Positions 1 through 6,656 are shown, numbered from the stretch's first letter. The stretch: DNA of 15,015 nt from Paludibacter sp. (GCA_009787075.1 WRGS01000214.1:1-15015), one strand, 5' to 3'. Program-made: numbers and translations. Notes: a model not told the origin generated them from the sequence alone.

Positions 1-63
1 TTGTTTGCCAAATTTGTTGCATATATCCAAAAATTTACCGAAATTTGCAGTCAAGTTGTGCAT
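1..63 (-). CDS. 5' end of an unrecognised gene (partial, runs off left edge)
   Basis: Read on the minus strand, an ATG at 63-61 opens a frame of 21 codons without a stop up to the window edge (begins MHNLTANFGKFLDICNKF). A well-formed Bacteroidetes-type promoter lies just upstream (102-132, minus) and would give a leader of about 30 nt. That promoter is the main reason to believe the start. The visible peptide is too short for me to assign a family. It has no signal peptide or membrane segment. Confidence 0.5.
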   Translation of the reverse strand, partial: MHNLTANFGKFLDICNKFGKQ

Positions 64-101
64 CTTTTTTGTAAGTGTTTTATTTTTTTTAATTTACACT
101 A

Positions 102-132
102 CAAAGATAATACTTATTTAATTGATACACAA
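102..132 (-). promoter_or_regulatory. Bacteroidetes-type promoter driving the left-edge gene
   Basis: On the minus strand a TATCTTTG box (109-102) matches the TAnnTTTG -7 consensus. A TTG (132-130) lies 20 nt upstream at the -33 position. Transcription would start near 95-97 and reach the ATG at 63. The promoter points away from the acetyltransferase gene at 185, so the two genes are divergent. Confidence 0.65.
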
Positions 133-184
133 CTTTTTATGCATTTTTTAGCAAATTTTTAATTCCGCCAACGGGTTATTATTT

Positions 185-709
185 ATGTTATTTCAAAATG
201 AAAATATTATTTTGCGTGCGGTAGAGCCGTCAGATTTGGATACGCTCTATGTTTGGGAAAACGACATTTCGCTTTGGGTTGCAGGTAATGCCCGCAATCC
301 GTATTCGCGTTTTGCGTTGAAACAATATATTGCTGATTTTCAGAAAGATATATACGAAAGCCGCCAGCTTCGCCTGATGATTGACCACAGACAAACGCAA
401 AAATCGGTTGGCACGGTCGATTTGTACGATTTTGATTTGCATCACAGCAAAATTGCCTTAGGACTGTTTGTTGAGCAGCAATATCAGGGAAAAGGTTATG
501 CATGGCAGGCGTTGGAAATAGTTGAAGATTATGTTTTTAATTTTTTGAAAATCAATCAGTTGTATGTTTTTATCGCCAAAAACAACAAGGCAAGCCGCAA
601 TATTTTTGAACGCAAAAATTATTACTGCCAAACGCGCCTGCGAGAGTGGATTAAAACTGCTGATGGATTTGAAGATGTTTTTGTTTATCAAAAATTTCGT
701 GAAATGTGA
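185..709 (+). CDS. GNAT-family N-acetyltransferase
   Basis: A 174-residue single-domain GNAT acetyltransferase of the RimJ/RimL/SpeG-like type. It is expected to transfer acetyl from acetyl-CoA to an amine in the cytoplasm. The N-terminus has the typical 'IILRAVEPSDLDTLYVWEND' beta1-alpha1 segment. The pyrophosphate-binding motif A is present as Q99-Y-Q-G102-K-G104-Y-A. The C-terminal motif N134-K-A-S137-RNIFERKNY matches the usual NxxSxxxYEKxGF element. The length is normal for the family. The substrate cannot be told; SpeG-like polyamine acetylation is one possibility. The ATG at 185 is used because the domain begins at once after it. There is no Shine-Dalgarno, and I see no clear promoter in 133-184. 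Confidence 0.88.
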   Translation: MLFQNENIILRAVEPSDLDTLYVWENDISLWVAGNARNPYSRFALKQYIADFQKDIYESRQLRLMIDHRQTQKSVGTVDLYDFDLHHSKIALGLFVEQQYQGKGYAWQALEIVEDYVFNFLKINQLYVFIAKNNKASRNIFERKNYYCQTRLREWIKTADGFEDVFVYQKFREM

Positions 710-725
710 AAAAACTCTTTGAATT

Positions 726-750
726 ATTTTTTCAGTTTAAACGAAAAAAT
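726..750. repeat. Inverted repeat downstream of the acetyltransferase gene
   Basis: ATTTTTTC (726-733) and GAAAAAAT (743-750) are perfect 8-bp arms around a 9-nt centre that itself contains the palindrome GTTTAAAC. It lies 17 nt after the acetyltransferase stop codon. It could be a weak AT-rich terminator hairpin or a protein-binding site. The stem has only one G/C pair, so efficient intrinsic termination is doubtful. Confidence 0.4.
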
Positions 751-767
751 ATTTCAGTTCTGAAATA
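750..767. promoter_or_regulatory. Palindromic operator-like site over the -33 region of the kinase promoter
   Basis: TATTTCAG (750-757) and CTGAAATA (760-767) are perfect 8-bp arms separated by TT. The 18-bp palindrome covers the -33 element (TTTC, 752-755) of the promoter at 752-782. A dimeric regulator bound here would block RNA polymerase. No regulator gene is recognisable nearby, so the regulatory role is inferred only from geometry. Confidence 0.4.
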
Positions 768-782
768 AATTTTGTACTTTTG
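752..782 (+). promoter_or_regulatory. Promoter of the nucleoside kinase gene
   Basis: TACTTTTG at 775-782 fits the TAnnTTTG -7 consensus. A TTTC (752-755) sits 19 nt upstream, at the -33 position. The start site would be near 788, giving a leader of about 44 nt before the ATG at 832. Confidence 0.6.
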
Positions 783-831
783 TGTCGCAGAGTTTGATAC
801 AACTTTCAACCTGAAATTATTTTAAAATTTT

Positions 832-2499
832 ATGGAAAGAACCGTTACTATTTTTTGTAAAAACACTCAGAAATTTCATAATTTTCCGATGGGAATTTCG
901 TTGCTTGAAATTCATAAAGCATTGAATATCAAATTGAAATATCCCGTAGTTGCTGCGCGGGTAAATTATAAGGTTGAAGATTTGAATTTTCCTGTTTTTA
1001 AGCCGAAAAACATTGAATTTATTGACACAAGCGTTGCTTCGGGAATGCGCGTTTATGTTCGTTCGCTTTGTATGGTTCTCTGCAAAGCAATTTCCGAGTT
1101 AATGCCGCACGTTGATTTAAAAATACTGCATCCGATTGGAAAAGGTTATTATTGTCGTTTGAGTAATTTTAAAGATACTGTAACTCAAGATGTTATTGAC
1201 AATATCAAAAAACGTGTTGATGAAATTATTGCCGCAGGCGAAAAAATTATTTACGAAGAACAGCAAATTGAAATTGTAAAAAAACTTTTTACAGAGGCAA
1301 ATCAGCAGGACAAAATTCGCCTTTTTGATACACTTGGCAATCCTTATGTGCGTTATTTCCGCATTGGAAATTATATTGATTATTATACCGGCGTGCTTTT
1401 ACCTTCAACCGATTATCTGAATATTTATGAACTCACGCCTTATCACGATGGTATGTTGCTGCGCATTCCTGCACGCGCAAATCCTTCTGTGTTAGAAGAT
1501 TATGTTGTGCAAGATAAAATGTTCGGTATTTTTAAAGAATACGGACGCTGGAATCATATTATGAATATGAATAATGTCGGCGATTTTAACGCGGCGTGTA
1601 AAAACAATAAATCTTTCGATTTGATAAAAATTGCTGAGGCTCTGCACGAGAAAAAGATTGCTTATATTGCCGATATGATTCACGCGCGAGGCGGTAAAGT
1701 GCGCGTTGCATTGATTGGCGGACCGTCGTCTTCGGGCAAAACAACTTTCAGCAAACGGCTTTCGGTACAGTTGCAAGTAATTGGTTTGCACCCGATTACT
1801 GTTTCAATGGACAATTATTTTGTCAATCGAATTGACACGCCAAAAGACGAAAACGGTGAATGGGATTACGAAGATATTAACGCTTTGGATTTGCCTTTGT
1901 TCAATAAACATATTCGTCAATTACTTGACAATCAAGAAGTTGAAATTCCTTTTTATAATTTTGAAACAGGCGAACGCGAATTTCGCAACGACAAACTCAA
2001 ACTTGAAGAAAATACAATTTTAATACTTGAAGGTATTCACGCGCTCAATCCCGAATTGCTCGCCAAAGTGCCGCAAGAGGTTTTATTTAAAATCTACGTT
2101 TCCGCGCTGACAACAATTTCTATCGACAATCACAATTGGATTCCCACTGCCGATACTCGCCTGCTGCGTCGAATTATTCGCGATGCGCGTTTTAGAAATT
2201 ATTCGGCGCGGGAAACTATTCGCCGTTGGGAAAGTGTTCGCCGAGGCGAAGAAAAATGGATTTTCCCGTTTCAAGAAAATGCCGATGTGATGTTCAACAG
2301 CGCGTTGCTTTTTGAATTGGCAGTACTCAAACGCCACGCGGAACCGATTTTGAGCGAAGTTCCAAAATCAAGCGATGAATATACAGAGGCGCACAGACTG
2401 TTGAAATTTTTGAATTATTTTATGCCAATTACAGAACGTGAAATTCCGCCGACATCGCTTCTGCGCGAATTTGTAGGAGGAAGCAGTTTCAGATATTAA
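832..2499 (+). CDS. Nucleoside kinase with TGS/ThrRS-like N-terminus (uridine kinase-like)
   Basis: A cytoplasmic P-loop nucleoside kinase of the phosphoribulokinase/uridine kinase superfamily, expected to phosphorylate uridine and/or cytidine for pyrimidine salvage. Residues 1-65 resemble a TGS domain. Residues about 66-230 resemble the second additional domain of threonyl-tRNA synthetase. The kinase domain spans about 290-490. It contains the Walker A motif G297-PSSSGKT-304, the 'SMDNYF' segment with D327, the 'ILEGIH' Walker-B-like strand (396-403, E400), and an arginine-rich lid region ('RLLRRIIRDARFRNYSARET', from about residue 442). The 555-residue length is usual for this three-part architecture, which I know from Bacteroidetes and Thermotoga-type genomes. 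The exact nucleoside is inferred, and the role of the tRNA-synthetase-like part is unknown. Confidence 0.88.
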   Translation: MERTVTIFCKNTQKFHNFPMGISLLEIHKALNIKLKYPVVAARVNYKVEDLNFPVFKPKNIEFIDTSVASGMRVYVRSLCMVLCKAISELMPHVDLKILHPIGKGYYCRLSNFKDTVTQDVIDNIKKRVDEIIAAGEKIIYEEQQIEIVKKLFTEANQQDKIRLFDTLGNPYVRYFRIGNYIDYYTGVLLPSTDYLNIYELTPYHDGMLLRIPARANPSVLEDYVVQDKMFGIFKEYGRWNHIMNMNNVGDFNAACKNNKSFDLIKIAEALHEKKIAYIADMIHARGGKVRVALIGGPSSSGKTTFSKRLSVQLQVIGLHPITVSMDNYFVNRIDTPKDENGEWDYEDINALDLPLFNKHIRQLLDNQEVEIPFYNFETGEREFRNDKLKLEENTILILEGIHALNPELLAKVPQEVLFKIYVSALTTISIDNHNWIPTADTRLLRRIIRDARFRNYSARETIRRWESVRRGEEKWIFPFQENADVMFNSALLFELAVLKRHAEPILSEVPKSSDEYTEAHRLLKFLNYFMPITEREIPPTSLLREFVGGSSFRY

Positions 2500-2523
2500 A
2501 AACAATTATTACTGCCTGATTTT

Positions 2524-2652
2524 TCACAATTCTATTTCATCAAAACCCTTTCCGAAATCGCGTGTCTGTTGTTCGGAAAGGTATTTGAGCAATAAAGTAT
2601 TTTTATGCTGTTTCATTATTTCCCATGCGTTATCCGTATTACCTGCGAATTC
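2524..2652 (-). pseudogene. Orphan C-terminal fragment of an unidentified gene
   Basis: On the minus strand, 42 sense codons followed by TGA (2526-2524) read as a convincing protein tail: AGNTDNAWEIMKQHK, then KYLSEQQTRDFGKGFDEIEL at the end. An in-frame TAG (2655-2653) lies immediately upstream, and the reading has no ATG in a plausible place. The open part stops about 20 bp from the inverted repeat of the IS relic. It looks like the 3' remnant of a gene broken by insertion and deletion. I do not recognise the family. No matching N-terminal part is visible on the far side of the element. Confidence 0.45.
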
Positions 2653-2674
2653 CTATCATCTATCATCTATAATA

Positions 2675-3736
2675 TTTAGTCGCTCCTTAGCAAGTCTTTT
2701 CAGGCAGCCAAATAATAAAAATTTTGATTGAAAAACAGCCGACAGATAAATTGCAAAAATTTTACTTTGAGTTTTTCCATCATTTTCTTCAAATTCCAAG
2801 CAGTTGCAGCCATAAAAGCGTTGATTTTTATGTCGTCTTGGCTCCAAAGGTAGTTTTGAAGCATACGAAAATCTGTTTTCAGATGTCAGATTATTGGTTC
2901 AATGGCTGCTCTGCTTCTGCATTTCTTGTGTTTGCTTTGTTGTTGATAAGAAGTATCTGTCTTTCTATATGGTGATGGTATGATTATTTTTACTCCTTTA
3001 ATCTCTGATTTTCCTTTGCCTCCTCGGTCGTATGCAAGTTCATCAGGCAGCGGTATTCCACTGATTTCCATTTGATTAAGTAATGGTTCTATTGTGTGTC
3101 CATAGAACACATTTTCAACAAAAGATTCAATAGCAAGAATAATTTTCTGACTTTTTTTACCTCCTGTCATCAAGCCTACTTTATTGCCAAATTCGTAAGG
3201 CTTGTGTGCTTTACCTTTGGCAATACATTTTGTAAAGGGTTTGTGAAAACTGTAAACTTTATCTTTATCATTTTTGTGTTGGTTTACTGCGCGTTTGTAA
3301 AGTTCAAGTTTTGATTTGTAAAAAGATTTCTGTTCTTCTGTCAGTTTTCTGTCCAACTCACGCAACATTCTGTTTGATATGGTTTCCAATTATTTCTTCG
3401 CTGCTTTGGCGCGTTTGGGATGAGTGCCGTTGTAAGCCTCCTTAACAAGTTGTTTACTTTCTTTCTTAAATTTCTGTCGTTGTTTAATGCTTTCTTCTTC
3501 GGCTATTTTATTGCATTTATCAATTACTTTTTTGCACAATTTGGCATCGGTGGGAAAATTCGTGTAGTTTTCCTGAACAGTAGTGTCTGAAAGCACAAAC
3601 TTTGCCTGCTTGGAAACTTCTTTACCGTGCAGTTTTTTGAGGGCAAAAATACAAAATCCTGCGAAATTTTACAACTATTTTTATTATGTTTTGCTTGATT
3701 TACAATACGTTAAGCACTTTTTAAGGAACGACTAAA
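2675..3736 (-). mobile_element. Degenerate IS5-like insertion sequence with terminal inverted repeats
   Basis: The left end begins TTTAGTCGCTCCTTAG (from 2675). The right end, read on the opposite strand from 3736, begins TTTAGTCGTTCCTTAA. The ends agree at 18 of the first 21 positions and define a 1062-bp element. The only gene inside is a broken transposase on the minus strand. No identical target duplication is visible: the flanks are ...CTATAATA and CACTATTT... The element is a relic that can no longer move by itself. IS5-superfamily membership rests on the transposase motifs. Confidence 0.75.
2700..3668 (-). pseudogene. IS5-type transposase, N-terminally deleted, two nonsense codons
   Basis: A single minus-strand frame, open from 3668 to the TGA at 2702-2700, encodes most of a DDE transposase. 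It is interrupted by TAA (3392-3390) and TGA (2888-2886), both in the same frame. The DDE residues are recognisable: the Asp of 'LSDTTVQENYTNFPTDAK', the Asp of 'AYDRGGKGK' and the Glu of 'RRAAIEPII'. The TGA replaces the residue after EPII, where family members usually have Gly (GGA to TGA would be one change). The frame then resumes as 'HLKTDFRMLQNYLW' and 'INAFMAATAWNLKKMM'. The usual N-terminal DUF772 region is missing. The first recognisable residues are 'FALKKLHGKEV', only about 70-100 bp from the right inverted repeat. This is a dead gene. Confidence 0.85.
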
Positions 3737-3958
3737 CACTATTTCAAATGTTCAGGGATGATTTCAATATCAAAGAACATTGTTAATCAATTTATTGGAA
3801 ATTTTAATGATTAATAATTTCAATGATACAAGCCTTAACGATATTGAAGAAAAATACAAAAATCTGTACGATTATTTTGACGCAAATAAGAAGCATTTTA
3901 ACAAAGATTTTGCTGACGATTTTTTTATTCTGCAGAATTTGTACTTTTGTATAAAAAA

Positions 3959-4099
3959 ATGGAACAATGTACAGATAAAGGTTTTTGTCCTACTAAATAT
4001 ATATATTATTATGGATTTAAACTACACCTGTCGGCTTTTATCAGAAAAAGGAACTATGCCTTTTCCTGATAAAATATATTTTTTTGCCGCATTACTATT
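3959..4099 (+). pseudogene. Frameshifted fragment of a second transposase
   Basis: One frame from 3959 gives 'DKGFCPTKYIYYYGFKLH'. A second frame then continues 'LLSEKGTMPFPDKIYFFAA' from about 4045. Joined, these match the block 'DKGYC(A/S)xKxxYYYGxKLH...KGTIPFPE' that I recall from IS982-like DDE transposases of Bacteroidetes. The switch of frame falls around 4036-4050. Nothing upstream (3740-3916) is clearly transposase. An open stretch there (about 3808-3956, 'NNFNDTSLNDIEEKYKNLYD') is unrecognised and may not be coding. The fragment abuts the 3' end of rho. Confidence 0.55.
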
Positions 4100-4114
4100 T
4101 TTAAAATCAAAAAA

Positions 4115-6055
4115 TTATGAATTCATTGTATAAAGAAATTCCTCATTATCTTTTGTGCGTTCCATTCGTTCTTTGAGAAATTCCATTGCCTCTATGGGAT
4201 TCATATCTGCGAGGTAACGCCGTAAAATCCACATACGATTTAGCGTGTCGCTGTCCAATAAAAGGTCGTCTCTGCGTGTGCTGGAGGATAAAATATCAAC
4301 AGCAGGGAAAATTCGTTTGTTCGACAGGCGGCGGTCTAATTGAAGTTCCATGTTGCCTGTTCCTTTAAATTCTTCAAAAATCACATCGTCCATTTTTGAA
4401 CCTGTTTCGGTTAGCGCAGTGGCGATAATTGTCAGAGAACCACCGTTTTCGATATTTCGCGCCGCGCCAAAAAAGCGTTTTGGCTTGTGCAATGCCTGCG
4501 CATCAACGCCGCCTGAAAGCACTTTGCCCGAAGCGGGGGCAACAGTGTTGTAAGCGCGTGCAAGGCGGGTTATTGAATCAAGTAAAATCACAACATCATG
4601 CCCGCATTCTACCATTCGTTTTGCTTTTTCGTGAACCATACTCGCCACTTTTACGTGCCGCTCGGCTGGTTCGTCAAAAGTTGAAGAAACCACTTCCGCA
4701 TTAACGCTGCGAGCCATATCGGTAACTTCTTCGGGGCGTTCGTCAATCAGCAAAATTATCATATAAACTTCCGGATGATTTTTTGCTATTGCATTGGCTA
4801 TATCTTTGAGCAACACAGTTTTACCTGTTTTCGGCTGTGCCACAATCAATCCGCGCTGCCCTTTGCCTATCGGTGAAAACAAATCTACAACTCGCACAGA
4901 AAGCGTATCATCGTCATTTCCTGTGCAAAGTTGGAATTTTTCGTCAGGGAAAAGCGGCGTAAGATGCTCGAAAGGCACGCGGTCGCGCACAAATTCAGGC
5001 GAACGACCGTTTATTGACGATACGCGAATAAGCGGAAAATATTTCTCGCCATCTTTGGGCGGACGGATTGGACCTGTTACCGTATCGCCTGTTTTAAGTC
5101 CAAAAAGTTTGATTTGCGACTGCGAAACGTAGATATCGTCGGGCGAAGAAAGATAATTATAATCAGCCGAACGCAGAAAACCGTATCCGTCCTGCATCAT
5201 TTCCAACGTTCCTATTCCTTCAAGAATTCCTTCAAAATCATACTGACTTTCGCGCCGCTGATTGTTTTTATTATTATGCTGATTATTATTGTTTTGCTGT
5301 GATTTATTCTGATTCTGGTTTTGATTAAAATTCTGATTTTGTTTTTGTTGCTGATTGTGCCTGTTCGGCTGCTGCTGAACTTGTTGTATTGGTCTGTTTT
5401 CTATCTGCAACTGCATTGTTTCAGGCGTTGAATTATCTTCAATAACTTCCGAAGTTTCAGTGTTTTCAACGCTTTCAACATTTTGATTTTCTTGAAATTC
5501 ACGCTTGTTTTGCTTAATCAACAACACTTTACGTTTTTCTTTTTTCTTGTTCGAGTTTTGAGTTTCCGTTTTTTGTTCGGCTGAGGGTGTTTGCGGAATT
5601 TCTGCCACAACCAACGGCAATTCTGCATTTGCAATTTCTGCCTGCTCTGCTTTTTTCTGTTTTGAATGTTTGCCTTTCTTTTTTGGCTGTTCGTTTTGCG
5701 GAGCAACAACAACAGGCACAGTTGCAGAATTATTTTCGGCAACATTTGTTTTTGGTTGATTTTCCTGTATGTTTTGTTTTATTTCAACCTGCTTATTATC
5801 AACATTTTCCGTTTTTAAAGTTTTTTGTTGATTTTTGTTTTTACCTTTGTAATGTGTCTGTTTTTGTTTGTCAAATGCAGGTTTTTCGCCTGTGGGGCGA
5901 TTTTGAGAATTGGCAACTGCCTGATGGTCTAAAATGTCGTAAATCAATTTTTCTTTATTTACAAAATTGTAGGTTCGAATACCAAAATCGGCAGCAATAG
6001 TACGCAATTCAGGAACTTCTTTTGCATTAAGTTGCAAGATATTATAATTACTCAT
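4115..6055 (-). CDS. rho: Transcription termination factor Rho with long disordered insert
   Basis: Rho is the hexameric RNA-dependent ATPase/translocase that ends transcription. Residues 1-46 form the Rho_N helical domain. Residues about 47-270 are a low-complexity insert rich in Q, N, K and E, with runs such as 'NQNFNQNQNQNKSQQNNNN'. The RNA-binding cold-shock-like domain spans about 271-350. The ATPase core includes Walker A Q407-PKTGKT-413, the 'DERPEEV' segment at 438-444, Walker B 'VVILLDS' (488-494, D493), the Q-loop 'SGGVDAQALHKPKRFFGAAR' (514-533) and the R-loop 'GTGNMEL' (565-571). All core motifs are intact. The 646-residue length against about 420 in E. coli is explained by the insert. 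Long inserts are common in Bacteroidetes Rho, and in Bacteroides thetaiotaomicron the insert is reported to drive phase separation. Confidence 0.97.
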   Translation of the reverse strand: MSNYNILQLNAKEVPELRTIAADFGIRTYNFVNKEKLIYDILDHQAVANSQNRPTGEKPAFDKQKQTHYKGKNKNQQKTLKTENVDNKQVEIKQNIQENQPKTNVAENNSATVPVVVAPQNEQPKKKGKHSKQKKAEQAEIANAELPLVVAEIPQTPSAEQKTETQNSNKKKEKRKVLLIKQNKREFQENQNVESVENTETSEVIEDNSTPETMQLQIENRPIQQVQQQPNRHNQQQKQNQNFNQNQNQNKSQQNNNNQHNNKNNQRRESQYDFEGILEGIGTLEMMQDGYGFLRSADYNYLSSPDDIYVSQSQIKLFGLKTGDTVTGPIRPPKDGEKYFPLIRVSSINGRSPEFVRDRVPFEHLTPLFPDEKFQLCTGNDDDTLSVRVVDLFSPIGKGQRGLIVAQPKTGKTVLLKDIANAIAKNHPEVYMIILLIDERPEEVTDMARSVNAEVVSSTFDEPAERHVKVASMVHEKAKRMVECGHDVVILLDSITRLARAYNTVAPASGKVLSGGVDAQALHKPKRFFGAARNIENGGSLTIIATALTETGSKMDDVIFEEFKGTGNMELQLDRRLSNKRIFPAVDILSSSTRRDDLLLDSDTLNRMWILRRYLADMNPIEAMEFLKERMERTKDNEEFLYTMNS

Positions 6056-6090
6056 ATAAGGAATAAAAAGTTATCAAATGTATTTTGCAT
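6052..6090 (-). CDS. Possible 12-residue leader peptide overlapping the rho start
   Basis: On the minus strand ATG at 6090-6088 opens MQNTFDNFLFLI, followed by TGA at 6054-6052. This overlaps the rho ATG (6055-6053) as ATGA, a typical translational-coupling arrangement. It lies inside the leader predicted from the promoter at 6203-6233. No Shine-Dalgarno is present for either ORF, and so short an ORF can arise by chance. Confidence 0.3.
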   Translation of the reverse strand: MQNTFDNFLFLI

Positions 6091-6125
6091 TAAATTATTA
6101 TAAAAAAGTCAATGCATGGTTATAA

Positions 6126-6197
6126 TTTGAAAAATAAATTGGTTTGTATTAAAAAGCCAAAAGGAGATTTCGACTTTATTGTTGGTTTGAAAAATAA
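6126..6197. repeat. 12-bp direct repeat in the rho leader
   Basis: TTTGAAAAATAA occurs at 6126-6137 and again at 6186-6197, exactly 60 nt apart, within the region that forms the rho leader. The significance is unknown. It is AT-rich and may be coincidental. Confidence 0.3.
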
Positions 6198-6202
6198 TGG
6201 GA

Positions 6203-6233
6203 CAAAGATAAAGCATTTTTTTTAATTGACAAA
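6203..6233 (-). promoter_or_regulatory. Promoter of rho
   Basis: On the minus strand TTTG (6233-6230), a 19-nt spacer and TATCTTTG (6210-6203) match both parts of the Bacteroidetes housekeeping promoter. Transcription would begin near 6197, leaving an unusually long leader of about 140 nt before the rho ATG. A second -7-like box (TACATTTG, 6082-6075) lies nearer rho but lacks a partner at -33. Confidence 0.7.
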
Positions 6234-6371
6234 ATTTTTGCAAAAAAAATATAATTAAGTAGTTTCAAGTACTGAATGCAACTTTATTTTGCAAAGACAG
6301 ATAAAAAATAAAACATTAACACTGCTTTTTGTTGTAATTTTTAAAACTAAAAGGATGCGAAAAAGAGTAAA

Positions 6372-6517
6372 GAGACTGTCTTAAAAGTCAAAAAAATTCA
6401 CAGGGAATTTTTGCAAGGAACACAAAGTTTTGAATTTAAGGAATATATTCTTTTTCTTTGCGTCTTTTGCGAAAAATATTTGCATCTTTGCGGTTAAAAG
6501 ACTTTTGAGGCATTCCC
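6372..6517. mobile_element. MITE-like 146-bp repeat with terminal inverted repeats and CTTTGCG units
   Basis: The left end GAGACTGTCTTAAAAGTC (6372-6389) and the right end read on the other strand, GGGAATGCCTCAAAAGTC (6517-6500), agree at 14 of 18 positions, with the inner seven identical. The interior has no ORF. It carries repeated units: CTTTGCG (6456-6462), CTTTTGCG (6464-6471), ATTTGCA (6478-6484) and CTTTGCG (6486-6492). Similar CTTTGCG/CGCAAAG-rich intergenic stretches are familiar to me from other Bacteroidetes. I see no clear target duplication. A non-autonomous IS derivative is the best reading. Confidence 0.5.
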
Positions 6518-6536
6518 ACAAAAAAAATTGCAAAAC

Positions 6537-6567
6537 ATTGCGATTAATGATTAATTTTGTATCTTTG
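6537..6567 (+). promoter_or_regulatory. Promoter upstream of the small membrane protein gene
   Basis: ATTG (6537-6540), a 19-nt spacer and TATCTTTG (6560-6567) form a good Bacteroidetes-type promoter. The start site would be near 6573. The box continues into TATCTTTGCG, so it shares the CTTTGCG unit of the adjacent MITE-like element. Confidence 0.65.
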
Positions 6568-6585
6568 CGATTGTAATTTTGTTTC

Positions 6586-6621
6586 ATTTTACAACTAATA
6601 ATTGAATATCAGTTGTAAAAT
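6586..6621 (+). promoter_or_regulatory. Stem-loop in the 5' leader of the membrane protein gene
   Basis: ATTTTACAACT (6586-6596) and AGTTGTAAAAT (6611-6621) are perfect 11-bp arms around a 14-nt loop, between the predicted start site and the ORF. A competing pairing exists: TTGTAATTTT (6571-6580) is perfectly complementary to AAAATTACAA (6617-6626), which shares the downstream arm. The stem could also be a DNA operator. No U-run follows, so a terminator is unlikely. Confidence 0.45.
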
Positions 6622-6656
6622 TACAAAAACTATTAATGATTTTAATTTTTAATATA

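Noticed and set aside
2654..2667. Tandem TATCATC repeat as a target-site duplication of the IS
   Set aside because: It lies on one side of the element only and is not found next to the right inverted repeat.
3942..3949. TACTTTTG box as a promoter for the second transposase fragment
   Set aside because: It matches the -7 consensus, but there is no -33 partner at 19-20 nt and the downstream reading is a frameshifted relic.
3780..4133. A 117-codon plus-strand open frame before rho as an intact gene
   Set aside because: Its second half is the out-of-frame continuation of a transposase fragment and runs into the 3' end of rho. The first half has no recognisable family, so it was not called as a gene.
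5587..6000. A 137-codon open frame on the plus strand, opposite the rho insert
   Set aside because: It is the complement of the low-complexity Q/N/K repeats of Rho. It has no promoter and no recognisable domain, and its composition is that of a shadow frame.
6456..6569. Repeated CTTTGCG units as a CRISPR array
   Set aside because: The units are 7-8 bp, irregularly spaced and imperfect. There are no unique spacers of constant length and no cas genes.
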